DNA of 55,437 nt, taken from contig JACPOT010000047.1 in the NCBI GenBank assembly GCA_016191385.1, forward strand, positions 1 through 55,437, read 5' to 3'. The stretch comes from Chloroflexota bacterium. Its GTDB lineage: Bacteria > Chloroflexota > Limnocylindria > P2-11E. This document shows, piece by piece, positions 17,610 through 27,749 of this stretch (position 1 is the first letter of the stretch; every line of letters begins with the position of its first letter). Under the pieces are notes generated by a model. The model had not been told where the DNA came from. It did no database searches and saw only the letters and a list, made by a program, of their open reading frames with translations. A program made the position numbers and the translations under genes.

Positions 17610-18682
17610 TGCTGCGGCAGCTCGCGCGGCTCACGCGGCCGGTCACCGCTGTCCCCGGGGCTCTCGCCATCGCCGTCTACGCCGACCCGGACGGCAGGCT
17701 CATCCCGGCCGCGGAGCGGGGCGCCGAGGGCGTCGCCTGCGTTGACGACGCCGGCCGCGCGCTCGCGCTCCTCTGCGACCTCTGGACGGCGACACGGCTC
17801 CCGTTCCTGCGGGCGTGGGCTGAAGGCCTGCTCGGGCTCGTGCTGCACATGCAGGACAGCGACGGCTGCTTCGTCAACTTCATCAGCGACTGGGACGGAA
17901 CGCGGAACGTCGACGGCCCGACCTCCTGCGCGCTCGGCGGTGGGACCTTCTGGCACGCGCGGGCCGTGCGCGGGCTCGCGAGCGCGGCCCTTGTGTTCGA
18001 CGATCAGCGCATCGCTCCCGCGCTCGCGCGCGGGATCGCGCACTTTCGCACCGCTCGCGACATCCCCGCGAACGTCCGAGCCCTCCACGTCCTCACCGCC
18101 GTGCTCCTCCTGCGCGCCGGCCGGATGCCGGAGATCGCAGGCGACCTCGCGGCCTGGTGCGAGGAGCTCGCGGAATGCCGCCACGACGGCGTGCTCTTCG
18201 ACGATCCCGACCAGAGCGCCCCGCACCTGTGGGCGCACCTCCAGGAAGGCGCGCTCACTGATGGCGCCTCGTACGTTGGGCGCGCGGATCTGGTCGCGGT
18301 GGCCCGCGCGAGCGCGGTCCGGTACCTGGCCCCGCTCATCGCGTCCGGCTTCGACCTGCCGACGGTGCAACCGGATGGCGTGGCCTCAGCGCTCTTCGGC
18401 GTCGAGCGCCTCGCCGCCGTGACGGGGGAGCACCAGTTCGAAGTCCTGTCAGATCAGGCGCGAGCGTGGTTCGATGGCCGGAACAGCGCGGGCTGGGCCG
18501 TGTACGACCGCCGCTCGGGACGGGTGCATGACGGCATCGATGACGGCGTCCTCAACGCGCACTCGGGTGCCGAGTCGAACATCGCCGCGGCGCAGGCCCT
18601 CTTCGCGGAGGTCGCACGCGAGGTGGCCGGCCAGCGGATCGCGCTCGAGAGCCTTCTCCCTGCCGCGAACGTCGCCGCCTAG
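17609..18682 (+). CDS. Glycosidase-like (alpha/alpha toroid) protein of unnamed family
   Basis: GVACVDDAGRALALLCDLW...FVNFISDWDGTRN...; coupled to the GH130 gene via TAGTG. Confidence 0.7.
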   Translation: MLRQLARLTRPVTAVPGALAIAVYADPDGRLIPAAERGAEGVACVDDAGRALALLCDLWTATRLPFLRAWAEGLLGLVLHMQDSDGCFVNFISDWDGTRNVDGPTSCALGGGTFWHARAVRGLASAALVFDDQRIAPALARGIAHFRTARDIPANVRALHVLTAVLLLRAGRMPEIAGDLAAWCEELAECRHDGVLFDDPDQSAPHLWAHLQEGALTDGASYVGRADLVAVARASAVRYLAPLIASGFDLPTVQPDGVASALFGVERLAAVTGEHQFEVLSDQARAWFDGRNSAGWAVYDRRSGRVHDGIDDGVLNAHSGAESNIAAAQALFAEVAREVAGQRIALESLLPAANVAA

Positions 18683-19467
18683 CTGAACTCCACCGAGCGC
18701 TTGGAGTTGGCCATCCAGAACCCTTCGATCGCTGTCGTGCTATGCGCATCGGCGTCGAGCGCGGCGCCGACCGAGATGAAGAGCGGCACGAAGTGGTCCA
18801 CGGTGCGGTGCGCGTACGACGCCGCGGGAGCGCGGCGCCTGTAGTCGATCAGCGCGTCGAGATCGCGCTTCGCGAGCGTCTCCGCGGCCCAGCGGTCGAA
18901 CTCGACGAGCGCCTTCGGCTCCGGCAGCCCGCGCATCACGTCACGGATCGCTTCGAACGAGTGGGTCATGAAGCCGCTGCCCATGATGAGGACACCCTCA
19001 TCGCGGAGCGGAGCGAGGCGCTTCCCCATGTCGATCAGCGCCTGCGGGTCCTCGCTCGGCATGGACACCTGCAGCACCGGAACATCCGCGGCTGGATACA
19101 TGAAGAGGAGCGGCATGTAGGCACCGTGGTCGAGGCCGCGCTCCGGGTCGTCGTGCACCGGCGTCACGTCGCCGAGGAGCCGCTTGACCTTCTCCGCGAG
19201 GTCCGGCGCGCCCGGCGCGGGATACGTGATGTCGTAGTACCGGCGCGGGAAGCCGTAGAAGTCGTAGACGAGGGGGACCGGCGTGGTCGCGCCGACGGTG
19301 ACGGGTGCGGACTCCCAGTGCGCCGAGACGACGAGGATGGCTTTTGGTCGCGGTAGGCGCGTGGCCCAGTCGGCGAGCTCGCGCGGCCAGACCTCGTCGT
19401 CGAGGAGGGTCGGAGCGCCGTGCCCGAGGTAGACCGCCGGCATGCGACCGGCGGACGCCTCAGTCAC
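18679..19467 (-). CDS. DODA-type extradiol ring-opening dioxygenase family (YgiD-like)
   Basis: MPAVYLGHGAPTLL..., ILVVSAHWES, GLDHGAYMPLLFMYP, HSFEAIRD. Confidence 0.9.
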   Translation of the reverse strand: MTEASAGRMPAVYLGHGAPTLLDDEVWPRELADWATRLPRPKAILVVSAHWESAPVTVGATTPVPLVYDFYGFPRRYYDITYPAPGAPDLAEKVKRLLGDVTPVHDDPERGLDHGAYMPLLFMYPAADVPVLQVSMPSEDPQALIDMGKRLAPLRDEGVLIMGSGFMTHSFEAIRDVMRGLPEPKALVEFDRWAAETLAKRDLDALIDYRRRAPAASYAHRTVDHFVPLFISVGAALDADAHSTTAIEGFWMANSKRSVEFS

Positions 19468-20437
19468 GCGGGCCCGCGCCCATGTGGATAGCGGGGATCG
19501 AGCCCATGCGGCCGGCCTGGTAGTCCTGGACGGCCTGGACGATCTCCTCGCGCGTGTTCATGACGAAGGGTCCGTACTGCACGACGGGCTCCCCGATCGG
19601 GCGGCCGCCGAGCACGAGCACGTCGAATGTGGGCGTGCGCGAGTCCTGGTCCTGGCTGCCTTCGATGCGAAGCGCGTCGCCCGGCCCGAAGACCGCGAGC
19701 TGGCCGGAGCGCAGCGGCGTGCGCTCGAGTCCGATGCTGCCGAAGCCGCCGAGGGCATAGACGAGCGCGTTGAGATCGGCGCGCCAGGGGATGTCGAGAC
19801 GCGATCCGGGGAGGAGCGTCGCGTGCGCGTACGTGATGGGCGTCTGCGTCACGCCCGGGCCACGCACACCGGCGAGCTCGCCGGCGATGACGCGGACGAG
19901 CGTGCCGCCGTCATGGGAGCGCGCCAGGGCGACCGAGCGCGCGGCGATGTCCTGATACCGAGGCGGTGACCACTTCTGCGCCGCGGGCAGATTCACCCAG
20001 AGCTGTATCCCGTGAAAGAGACCGCCGCTCCGGATGAGGCGCTCCGGCGGCATCTCGGAGTGCACGATGCCCGCGCCCGCGGTCATCCACTGCGTGTCGC
20101 CGTTGGCGATGACGCCGCCACCGCCGGTCGAGTCGCGATGCACGAACTCGCCGTCGATCATGTACGTGACGGTCTCGAATCCGCGATGCGGGTGGTCGGG
20201 CGCGCCCTTCGCCTCGCCGGGCGCGTACTGCACCTCGCCCATCTGGTCGAGGAGGATGAAAGGGTCGGCGACCGCGCGCTCGAGCCCAGGGAAGGGGCGC
20301 CGTACCGGGAAGCCCTCGCCCTCGTACGTCTGGATGGCGTCAACGACGCGCTGCGCCCGGCGCATCCGGACGGGCGTGCCCTCAGCGACGTGCACTTCGG
20401 GAAGCGTCATGGGGTCGGCGACGGTGACGGCGGGCAT
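19460..20437 (-). CDS. Pirin family protein
   Basis: DHPHRGFETVTYMIDGEFVHRDSTGGGGVIANGDTQWMTAGAGIVHSEMP. Confidence 0.93.
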   Translation of the reverse strand: MPAVTVADPMTLPEVHVAEGTPVRMRRAQRVVDAIQTYEGEGFPVRRPFPGLERAVADPFILLDQMGEVQYAPGEAKGAPDHPHRGFETVTYMIDGEFVHRDSTGGGGVIANGDTQWMTAGAGIVHSEMPPERLIRSGGLFHGIQLWVNLPAAQKWSPPRYQDIAARSVALARSHDGGTLVRVIAGELAGVRGPGVTQTPITYAHATLLPGSRLDIPWRADLNALVYALGGFGSIGLERTPLRSGQLAVFGPGDALRIEGSQDQDSRTPTFDVLVLGGRPIGEPVVQYGPFVMNTREEIVQAVQDYQAGRMGSIPAIHMGAGPRD

Positions 20438-20477
20438 CCAACGAAGATAACGATGCGACCCGGCGGCGTATTCCGCG

Positions 20478-20903
20478 CTAGGCCATCGCCTCGCCGTTGA
20501 CCGGATGCGCGGGGGGATCCGCGTCCGCGAGGACGAAGCACGACCGCACGACACGCACGAGGTCGTCGGCGTCGAACGGCTTGGCGATGTGACCCACCGC
20601 GCCGAGCCGTTCCGCGTAGTCAGCGATCTCGCGGCTCGCGCTCAATACGACGATGGGCGCCTGCCGCTCCGGCGGGACGCGGCGGCGATATTCGTCCGCG
20701 AAGCGCTGCGAGAACGTCGGGTCGGGAAGCCGGATGTCCAGGAGGATCAGGTCAGGCGAGAGCGCGACGACCGATCGAAGCGCGTGCTCGTCGTCGAGAG
20801 CGGTGTGCACGTCGTAGCCGTGATCGGCAAGGATCCCCGCGACGGACCGCCGCACGTCCGGCTCGTCGTCGATGACGAGCACTCTCTTTCGTTGACCGGG
20901 CAT
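20478..20903 (-). CDS. Response regulator receiver-domain protein
   Basis: KRVLVIDDEPDVRRSVAGILADHGYDV...LILLDIRLPD...HIAKPFDADDL. Confidence 0.88.
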   Translation of the reverse strand: MPGQRKRVLVIDDEPDVRRSVAGILADHGYDVHTALDDEHALRSVVALSPDLILLDIRLPDPTFSQRFADEYRRRVPPERQAPIVVLSASREIADYAERLGAVGHIAKPFDADDLVRVVRSCFVLADADPPAHPVNGEAMA

Positions 20904-20970
20904 TGACGCGCGACGTTACTACTTGTTGCGCGCAGGCTAAATAAGAGAACGCTCGCTCGTCCGGTCGAAG

Positions 20971-21186
20971 TCAGCGGCGAGCGGTCGCGTCCTTGGCCTT
21001 GCCCCGGAAGTACGGTGCCGCGGGGCGCTCGTCCTCGAGGCGCACGTGGTGGTACTGATGGTCGGCGATCTCGTGCGCGGTGCGCGCGGCGCTCGCGGCC
21101 TTCAACGCATCCATGCTCGTCTGGTCGGTCACCTGGAACGCGCGATCGCAGCCGGCGAGGCGGCATGGAAACCCCGCTGAACGCAT
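20971..21186 (-). CDS. Small Cys/His-containing hypothetical protein
   Basis: MRSAGFPCRLAGCDRAFQVTD...HEIADHQYHHVR; Cx4C and a His cluster. Confidence 0.6.
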   Translation of the reverse strand: MRSAGFPCRLAGCDRAFQVTDQTSMDALKAASAARTAHEIADHQYHHVRLEDERPAAPYFRGKAKDATARR

Positions 21187-21239
21187 GTGGTCCTCCTCCA
21201 GAGCGCGACGGGAACACGCGAAGCGTACCACCCGCGTCC

Positions 21240-21920
21240 TCATGCGCGCGCGTCGAGCATGGCCCTCACTTCGTCGTCGGTGAGCTGCGGGAACTCCTCG
21301 TACCAGAGGCCGACCGCATGGAAGTCGAAGGGCTGTATCAGCGCGACGACCTCGTCGACCTCGCGCGCGAGATCGGCCACGCTCTCGGGTGGTGCGACAG
21401 GCACGGCGAGCACGACGCGCTCCGGAGAGCGGGCCCGGACGGAGCGCGCGGCGGCCGTCGCCGTCGCGCCGGTCGCGAGACCGTCATCGACGATGACCGC
21501 GATCCTCCCCTGCACGTCGGCCGCGGGGCGTCCGTGCCGGAGGCGCCGCTCAAGGTCCGTCGCGCGCTCCTGCTCGCGGGCGGTGATCGCGCCGAGCTGC
21601 GCCGCCGTGATCCCGAGCATCTCGATGACGTCGTCGCGCAGCACCGACGCTCCCGGGGCGATCGCCCCGATGGCCAGCTCCGGCTGCTGCGGCGCGCCGA
21701 GCTTGCGCGCGACGACGACGTCGAGGGGCGCGTCTAGCCGCGCGGCGACCTCGAACGCGACGGCCACGCCGCCGCGCGGGAGACCGAGCACCACGACGTC
21801 GCGGCCGCGCAGGTCCGCGAGTCGCTGGGCGAGCTGCCGCCCAGCGTCCGCGCGGTCACGGAAACGCGCACGTTCGGAGTTGAACAGGAAGGACACGACG
21901 GCGGCATTCTCCACCTTCAC
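21240..21920 (-). CDS. Phosphoribosyltransferase family protein
   Basis: FRDRADAGRQLAQRL...VLGLPRGGVAVAFEVA...VIVDDGLATGATATAA. Confidence 0.92.
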   Translation of the reverse strand: MKVENAAVVSFLFNSERARFRDRADAGRQLAQRLADLRGRDVVVLGLPRGGVAVAFEVAARLDAPLDVVVARKLGAPQQPELAIGAIAPGASVLRDDVIEMLGITAAQLGAITAREQERATDLERRLRHGRPAADVQGRIAVIVDDGLATGATATAAARSVRARSPERVVLAVPVAPPESVADLAREVDEVVALIQPFDFHAVGLWYEEFPQLTDDEVRAMLDARA

Positions 21921-21950
21921 CTCTCACGGCTCGGCACCGACGGTGCCATC

Positions 21951-23126
21951 GTGTGGCGCGTGCTGCGTGGTCGCGGCCTCGCGATGGTCGCCTTCCTCAT
22001 CGGCTTCGGGTCGGGCATCTGGCTGCTCTGGGCCTTCGGCTTCGTGGACGTGTGGGCCGCCGACATCTTCGGCGGCGACTTCTCGGCCATCTGGGCGGGT
22101 CCGCACATCCTCGCGACGGGCGGCGACCCGTATGACTCGCGCACCTGGCTCGACCAGGTCGCCGCGCTCAGCGTCCAGCCCCCACCCGCGCCCGTGTACA
22201 TCTATCCCGGCTGGGTCGCGGTGCTGCTCCTGCCCTTCGGTGCGCTCGATCTCGTCACCGCGGCACAGATCTGGATCGCTCTCGGGCTCACGGTCGCCGC
22301 GATCGGGCTCTTCGTGCTCATCGACGTGCGCGCGCGGCGCCTGCCGCTCCTCCACACGCTGCTCGCGTTCGCGGTGGTCGGGTCAGAGGCGGGGATCGTC
22401 GCGTTCTACTCGGGCCAGATCGACCTGCTCATCGTGGGGATCCTCGGTCTTATGGTCGCGTGGCTGCGGACCGGCCGTCAGGGCCTCGCGGGCGTCGCCG
22501 CGGGGGTCATGCTCCTGAAGCCGCAGCTGTTCGCGGTCGCCCTTCCCGCGCTGGTCCGGCTCGCCTTTGCCCGGGGGGAGCGGCGCTTCCTCATCGGACT
22601 CGGCGCGTGCGTCCTTGCTCTGGCCGCCGTTTCGACGGCCATCCTGCCGGGCTGGTGGGCTGCGTGGATCGAGAACGTGCCGGCCGCGCGCGCCGCGGAC
22701 CTGCGGGCGTCCACGTTGCCGAACGCGTTGCGCGACCTCTTCGGCCTCGGCGGGCTCGCGGGCGCGTATGTGATCCTGGCGGCGTCGGTCGCCGCGGCTT
22801 TCGCGTTCTCGCCGCGCTCTCGCGCGGCGTTGCCGGTGTGGCTCGCGGTGTCGATCTCCCTCGCGCCCTACATGTTCGTGTACGACCACGTCGTCATGAT
22901 CATCCCCGTCGCGGTCGCCGCGACGCTCACGGGCGAGCGCAGCCGTCTCGGCGCGATCGTCGTGGCCTCGGCCGCCGTCCTGATCCTCACGGTCGGCGGG
23001 ACGCTCCTCCACGCCACGATCGGCGTCGAGCAGGGCACTCTCTCCTACAACGGGCTCGTGCAGTTCGCGCTGACGCTGCTCGTCATCGGGTCGCTGTGGC
23101 CGATCCGGCGCGAGGTAGCGGACTAG
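21951..23126 (+). CDS. GT87-type (DUF2029) membrane glycosyltransferase
   Basis: Multi-TM; FSAIWAGPHILATGGDPYDSRTW...LLKPQLFAVALPALV. Confidence 0.8.
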   Translation: MWRVLRGRGLAMVAFLIGFGSGIWLLWAFGFVDVWAADIFGGDFSAIWAGPHILATGGDPYDSRTWLDQVAALSVQPPPAPVYIYPGWVAVLLLPFGALDLVTAAQIWIALGLTVAAIGLFVLIDVRARRLPLLHTLLAFAVVGSEAGIVAFYSGQIDLLIVGILGLMVAWLRTGRQGLAGVAAGVMLLKPQLFAVALPALVRLAFARGERRFLIGLGACVLALAAVSTAILPGWWAAWIENVPAARAADLRASTLPNALRDLFGLGGLAGAYVILAASVAAAFAFSPRSRAALPVWLAVSISLAPYMFVYDHVVMIIPVAVAATLTGERSRLGAIVVASAAVLILTVGGTLLHATIGVEQGTLSYNGLVQFALTLLVIGSLWPIRREVAD

Positions 23127-25131
23127 TCGGGCGGGCGCGCGTCGCGAGCTGGAGGACGACTGCGGCGCCGAAGAGAGCGAAGCCGCCGATGTCCCCCAGC
23201 GCCGCGGGCTGCAACAAGAGCAGTCCCGACGCCACCAGCAAGATGCGCTCGGGGACCGTGGCGCGCCGCACCAGCCAGCCGCCGACGCCGGTCGTGATGG
23301 CGGTGATGCCGATGGCCGCCGTGACCGTCGCGACCGCGGCCTCCCCGACCGTCGTGTCGCGCAGCAGCATCGCGATGCCCTGCGGCTGCGTGAACATGAA
23401 CGGGACGAGGAACGCCGGGAGCGCGTACTTCCAGGTCAGCATCATCGTCCGATAGGGGTTGCCGCCCGTCAGCGCGGCCGCCGCGAAGGGCGAGAGCCCC
23501 ACGGGCGGCGAGACCTCCGAGAGCACCGCGTAATAGAAGATGAACATGTGCGCCGCGGCGGCCGGGATGCCGAGGTCCTGGAGCGCGGGGGCGACCGTCG
23601 GGACGGCGACGAGGTACGACGCGGTGATCGGGAGCGAGAGGCCGAGCACCCACAGGATGCCCGCGCAGACGATCAGCGTAAGCACGAGGTTGCCCTGCCC
23701 TAGGGCGAGGATGAGGTTGGAGACCTTGAGGCCAAGGCCCGTCTGCAACAGAACGCCGACGATGATCCCCGCCGCGGCGATGGTCGCGGCCACCGACAGG
23801 ACGCCTTTGGCGCCGTCGGCGAGCGCGTCGACGATCTTCGGCGGCGTCAGCGCGTGCCGCGGGTTGACGTAGGAGATCGCGACGGCGAGGACGATCGACC
23901 AGAACACCGCGAGGATCGGCGACATGCCCAGCGCCATGAGCACGACGATCGCGACGAGCGACGACAGGTGGAACCAGTACTCGCGCAGCAGCGCGCCCGC
24001 GCGGGGAGCCGCGATCTCGACCGCGCGCGCGCCCATCTTCCGCGCGTCCACCTCGATCATCAGGAAGATCGCGAGGTAGTAGAGGATCGTCGGCACCGTC
24101 GCCATGACCAGGATCTCGAGGTAAGAGACGCGGAGGAGCTCGGCCATGATGAAAGCTGCCGCGCCGAGGACCGGCGGCGAGATGATGGCGCCGATCCCGC
24201 CCGCTGCCAGGATCGCGCCCGCCGAGTCGCGGTCGTAGCCCGCGCGACGGAGAAGCGGATACGTGATCGAACCGAGCGTCACCGTCGTCGCCACCCCTGA
24301 CCCCGAGACGGTCCCGAGGAGGAACGACGCGAGGGTCACCGTGCGCCCGGCCGCGCTCCGGCGCCGCCCCGACAGCGCGAAGGCGAGGTCGACGAAGAAC
24401 TTGCCGGCGCCCGACTTGTCGAGCACCGCGCCGTAGATGGTGAACAGGATGATGAACGATCCGGCGATGTAGATCAGGTTCAGCATCCCGTCGAGCGACA
24501 GGTACTGCTGCGCGACGATGTCGTCGAGGTCGAAGCCGCGGTGGCGTATGGCCGTCGGGAGGATCGCCCCGAGGTAGGCGTAGGCGAGGGCGAGGAGCAC
24601 CAGCGCCGAGAGGTGCCAGCCCACGGTGCGCCGGGTCGCCTCGAGCACGAGGAGGATCGCGACGAGGCCGAACACGAAGTCGCTCTGGTTCGGGCTCACC
24701 ACCCGCTGGATCGCCTCGTCGAAGTTCAGAAGGAGATACCCCGCGACCGCGATCGCGGCGACGATCAGCACGAGATCCACCGGGTGCACGCTCCGGCGCC
24801 AGCGGGCGAGTGCCGGGTAATGCACGAAGGTCAGGACGAGGGCCGCGGACAGGAACACGATCGAGAAGACGTGCAGGGTGGTCAGGGACAGCCCGAAGAG
24901 CGAGACGTTCGGGAGCATCTGGATGCGGGTGAAGGGGATGGGGGCGCCGGCGACGGCGTAGTAGAGCGCGAGGATCGACGTCGCGACGGCGAAGCCCTTC
25001 GCGAGCCGGCCGATCCGTCCGGTCAGCGGTCGCGTCCGGGACTCGGCTTCGAACTCCTCGATGAGCTCCTGGGTCCGCTTCTCGTCGAGGACCGGCGTGA
25101 CCGCGGTCATCCGCGCAGGCTCCACAGCCAC
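23083..25131 (-). CDS. TRAP transporter fused permease (4TM/12TM fusion type)
   Basis: 682 aa multi-TM; SGSGVATTVTLGSITYPLLRRAGYDRDSAGAILAAGGIGAIISPPVLGAAAFIMAE. Confidence 0.92.
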   Translation of the reverse strand: MAVEPARMTAVTPVLDEKRTQELIEEFEAESRTRPLTGRIGRLAKGFAVATSILALYYAVAGAPIPFTRIQMLPNVSLFGLSLTTLHVFSIVFLSAALVLTFVHYPALARWRRSVHPVDLVLIVAAIAVAGYLLLNFDEAIQRVVSPNQSDFVFGLVAILLVLEATRRTVGWHLSALVLLALAYAYLGAILPTAIRHRGFDLDDIVAQQYLSLDGMLNLIYIAGSFIILFTIYGAVLDKSGAGKFFVDLAFALSGRRRSAAGRTVTLASFLLGTVSGSGVATTVTLGSITYPLLRRAGYDRDSAGAILAAGGIGAIISPPVLGAAAFIMAELLRVSYLEILVMATVPTILYYLAIFLMIEVDARKMGARAVEIAAPRAGALLREYWFHLSSLVAIVVLMALGMSPILAVFWSIVLAVAISYVNPRHALTPPKIVDALADGAKGVLSVAATIAAAGIIVGVLLQTGLGLKVSNLILALGQGNLVLTLIVCAGILWVLGLSLPITASYLVAVPTVAPALQDLGIPAAAAHMFIFYYAVLSEVSPPVGLSPFAAAALTGGNPYRTMMLTWKYALPAFLVPFMFTQPQGIAMLLRDTTVGEAAVATVTAAIGITAITTGVGGWLVRRATVPERILLVASGLLLLQPAALGDIGGFALFGAAVVLQLATRARPTSPLPRAGSATATR

Positions 25132-25586
25132 ACCAGCAGCGGAGCGCGGCCCGGGCGCACCCGCACGCTCGCATCCGTGCCGAAGGCGTCGCGCAGGGTC
25201 ACGCGCCGGAGGCCCGTGTCGATGGCCTGCTCTCCCTCCGCGGTCAGCAGCAGCTGCAGATGGTCAGTGGCGTTGTCCGGCGCGGTCCAGGCGAGGCCGC
25301 CGTCGTCGGGGACGGCCGATCCGGGCCAGCGAAAGTACTCGAGCGCCCGGATGTCGGGTGAGGCCGCGCGGTCGATGCGGATGCCGCCGTCGATGACGCG
25401 CAGCTCCTCACGGACGGGGACCTGGTAGATGGACTGCCGGTAGGTGTACGTGAACGTCGGACCGCCAAGCGGGACGGTCATACCGCGGGCACCGTCGGTC
25501 AGCTCCAGGACGCCGATGGGGGCGGCCAACGCCGCCCCCATCAGCGCGATGATCGCGATGCGGATCAGGTCACTTCTTCCAGGCAC
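25107..25586 (-). CDS. DUF1850 domain-containing protein (TRAP-associated)
   Basis: FTYTYRQSIYQVPVREELRVIDGGIRI; position between the TRAP permease and the TAXI gene. Confidence 0.85.
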   Translation of the reverse strand: MPGRSDLIRIAIIALMGAALAAPIGVLELTDGARGMTVPLGGPTFTYTYRQSIYQVPVREELRVIDGGIRIDRAASPDIRALEYFRWPGSAVPDDGGLAWTAPDNATDHLQLLLTAEGEQAIDTGLRRVTLRDAFGTDASVRVRPGRAPLLVWLWSLRG

Positions 25587-26595
25587 CCTTGTCCTTGTAA
25601 TACGCGATGGCGCCGGGGTGATAGTCGATGGGTGAGCCCTCGACAGCGTTCGCGAGGGTGAGGTTCTTCGCCTCGGGATGCACCTTCTCGAGCTCGGCCT
25701 TGTTGTCGAACATCGTCGCCAGGACCGCCTTGACGAGGGCCTCGTCCATCGACGCGCCAGCCACGAGCAGGTTCGCGACGCCGGACACCTTCGTGTCCGC
25801 GGGCGTCTTGTACACCTCCTTCGGGATCGTGACCGTGAAGTAAAAGGCGCCGTACTTGTCGGCCATCCGCTTCGTGAGCCCCTCGTGCTCTATGAGGCGC
25901 AGGCTGATGCCGGGCGTGTTCGCGAGATCCGTCACTGCGGAGGTCGGGAGACCGCCCGACCAGAAGAACGCGTCGATCTTCCCGTCCTTGAGCGCCGCGG
26001 CGGAGTCGGCGATGCCGAGCTTCTGGACCTGCAGGTCCGCCTGCGTCAGGCTCGCGGCCTCGAGAACGCGGTTGGCGATCACCTCGGTGCCCGACGCGGG
26101 AGAGCCGACGGACACGCGCTTACCCCTGAGGTCGACCACGGTGCTGATCCCCGAGTCGGCCTTCGTGATGATGTGCGTGAAGTTCGTGTAGAGGACCGCG
26201 AGAGCGCGAGCGCCGGTCGCGGGCTTGTCCTTGAAGGCGGCGTTGCCCTTCACGGCGTCGTAGGCGGTGTCGGACAGCGTGAACGCGAGGTCCGTCTTCT
26301 TGTCGCGAATGAGCTCCATGTTGGCGACCGAAGCTGTCGTGGACTGCGCGGTCGCCGAGACGCCGAGCTTGTTCGTGAGCAAGTTCGCCAGGCCGCCGCC
26401 ATAGACGATGTACACGCCGCCGGTGCCGCCGGTCACGATGTTGAGCGGCCTGCCCGCGAAGTTGGGCGTCGGCTGCGCCGTGGCCGCTCCTGTCGCCACG
26501 GCCTGCGTCGGGGTGGCGGGCGTAGCGGTCCGCGGCGCCTGGCACGCGGCGATGACCAGGAGTGCGGTGCTGAGCGCTGTGATGAGGCGTCTCAT
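25570..26595 (-). CDS. TAXI family TRAP transporter solute-binding protein
   Basis: LNIVTGGTGGVYIVYGGGLANLLTNKL...AFFWSGGLPTSAV; lipoprotein signal. Confidence 0.94.
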   Translation of the reverse strand: MRRLITALSTALLVIAACQAPRTATPATPTQAVATGAATAQPTPNFAGRPLNIVTGGTGGVYIVYGGGLANLLTNKLGVSATAQSTTASVANMELIRDKKTDLAFTLSDTAYDAVKGNAAFKDKPATGARALAVLYTNFTHIITKADSGISTVVDLRGKRVSVGSPASGTEVIANRVLEAASLTQADLQVQKLGIADSAAALKDGKIDAFFWSGGLPTSAVTDLANTPGISLRLIEHEGLTKRMADKYGAFYFTVTIPKEVYKTPADTKVSGVANLLVAGASMDEALVKAVLATMFDNKAELEKVHPEAKNLTLANAVEGSPIDYHPGAIAYYKDKGAWKK

Positions 26596-27080
26596 GGGGT
26601 GCCCCCTTTCGGTGCGATGAGGCCGCGACGATACCTGCGATCCTTGGCGGCGGCCATGCGCCTCTTGTCCTCGTCGGTCTCGGCGATCACCGGGGGGATC
26701 GGCCGCGGCCGGCCGTGGTCGTCGATGGCCACGAAGACGAGGTACGCGCTCGCGACGTGTGCGACCTTTCCCGTCAGGGTGTTCTCCGCCTCGACGCGGA
26801 CCCCGACCTCCATGCTCGTGCGGCCCACCTCGTTCACGGATGCGCGAGCGGTCACGAGGTCCCCGACGAGGACGGGCGACACGAATGAAAGCTCGTCGAT
26901 GCGCGCGGTCACGACCTTCGTGCGCGCGTGGCGCTGCGCGGCCGCGCCGGCGCACGAGTCGATGAGCTTCACTATCTCGCCGCCGTGCACGTTGCCCCAG
27001 GGGTTGGCATCGGAAGGCAGCATCGCCCGCGCCATCACCGTCTTCGACGCCGACATGGGTCGCGGCGACATGTCGCTCAC
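26592..27080 (-). CDS. Acyl-CoA thioesterase (hotdog fold)
   Basis: ARAMLPSDANPWGNVHGGEIVKLIDSCAGAAAQRHA. Confidence 0.92.
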   Translation of the reverse strand: MSDMSPRPMSASKTVMARAMLPSDANPWGNVHGGEIVKLIDSCAGAAAQRHARTKVVTARIDELSFVSPVLVGDLVTARASVNEVGRTSMEVGVRVEAENTLTGKVAHVASAYLVFVAIDDHGRPRPIPPVIAETDEDKRRMAAAKDRRYRRGLIAPKGGTP

Positions 27081-27100
27081 GCGAGGGCATCCTATGCCGC

Positions 27101-27601
27101 GTGTCCGTCCTCTCGCGCGAGGAGCTCCGTACCCTGCTCGGCGCGGATCCGCCGCTTGTCGAGGACATCGATGAGGCCACGCAGCTGCAGCCCAACGGGA
27201 TCGACCTCCGTGCCGAGCGGATCCACCGGCTGACCTCGCGCGGTGCCCTCGGCGTCTATGCGCGCGAGCCCGCGGAGCGGACGGAGGCGCGATCCGATCC
27301 GGACGGCTGGTGGGACCTCGCGCCAGGCGGCTACGTGATCGGGTATCGCGAGAAGGTGAATCTGCCGCCCGACCTCATGGCGCTCCTGCGTCCACGGTCG
27401 AGCCTGCTGCGGTCCGGCGTGACGATCCACGGCGCGGTGTGGGATGCGGGCTACTCGGGCCGTGGCGAAGGGCTACTCGCGGTGTGGGGTAGCGGCTTCC
27501 GGCTGCAGCGCGGAGCGCGCGTGGCGCAGCTCGTGTTCTTCCGCCTCTCGTCACCGACCACCCAGGGATACCGGGGTATCTATCAACGGGAGAACACGTG
27601 A
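27101..27601 (+). CDS. dUTPase/dCTP deaminase family protein
   Basis: QPNGIDLRAERI...LLRPRSSLLRSGVTIHGAVWDAGYSGRGEGLLAV. Confidence 0.85.
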   Translation: MSVLSREELRTLLGADPPLVEDIDEATQLQPNGIDLRAERIHRLTSRGALGVYAREPAERTEARSDPDGWWDLAPGGYVIGYREKVNLPPDLMALLRPRSSLLRSGVTIHGAVWDAGYSGRGEGLLAVWGSGFRLQRGARVAQLVFFRLSSPTTQGYRGIYQRENT

Positions 27602-27716
27602 TCAGCGCTCGGCCGGATCACGTTGCCTCGGGTCGGCCCGTCCGCAGTACTCGGTCGCTCCTCGCCCTCCTCTAAGTCCGTCCTGTCCGCTGGAGGGTCG
27701 GGCTCGTCGCTTCCTC

Positions 27717-27749
27717 GCCGGATCGGGCCTCCCCTCGACCTGATCCGGC
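27717..27749. terminator. Inverted repeat GCCGGATC-N17-GATCCGGC between convergent genes
   Basis: Perfect 8-bp arms. Confidence 0.35.

Noticed and set aside
23123-25174. 683-aa Arg/Pro-rich minus-strand ORF
   Set aside because: Shifted frame of the TRAP permease gene; no TM pattern or motifs
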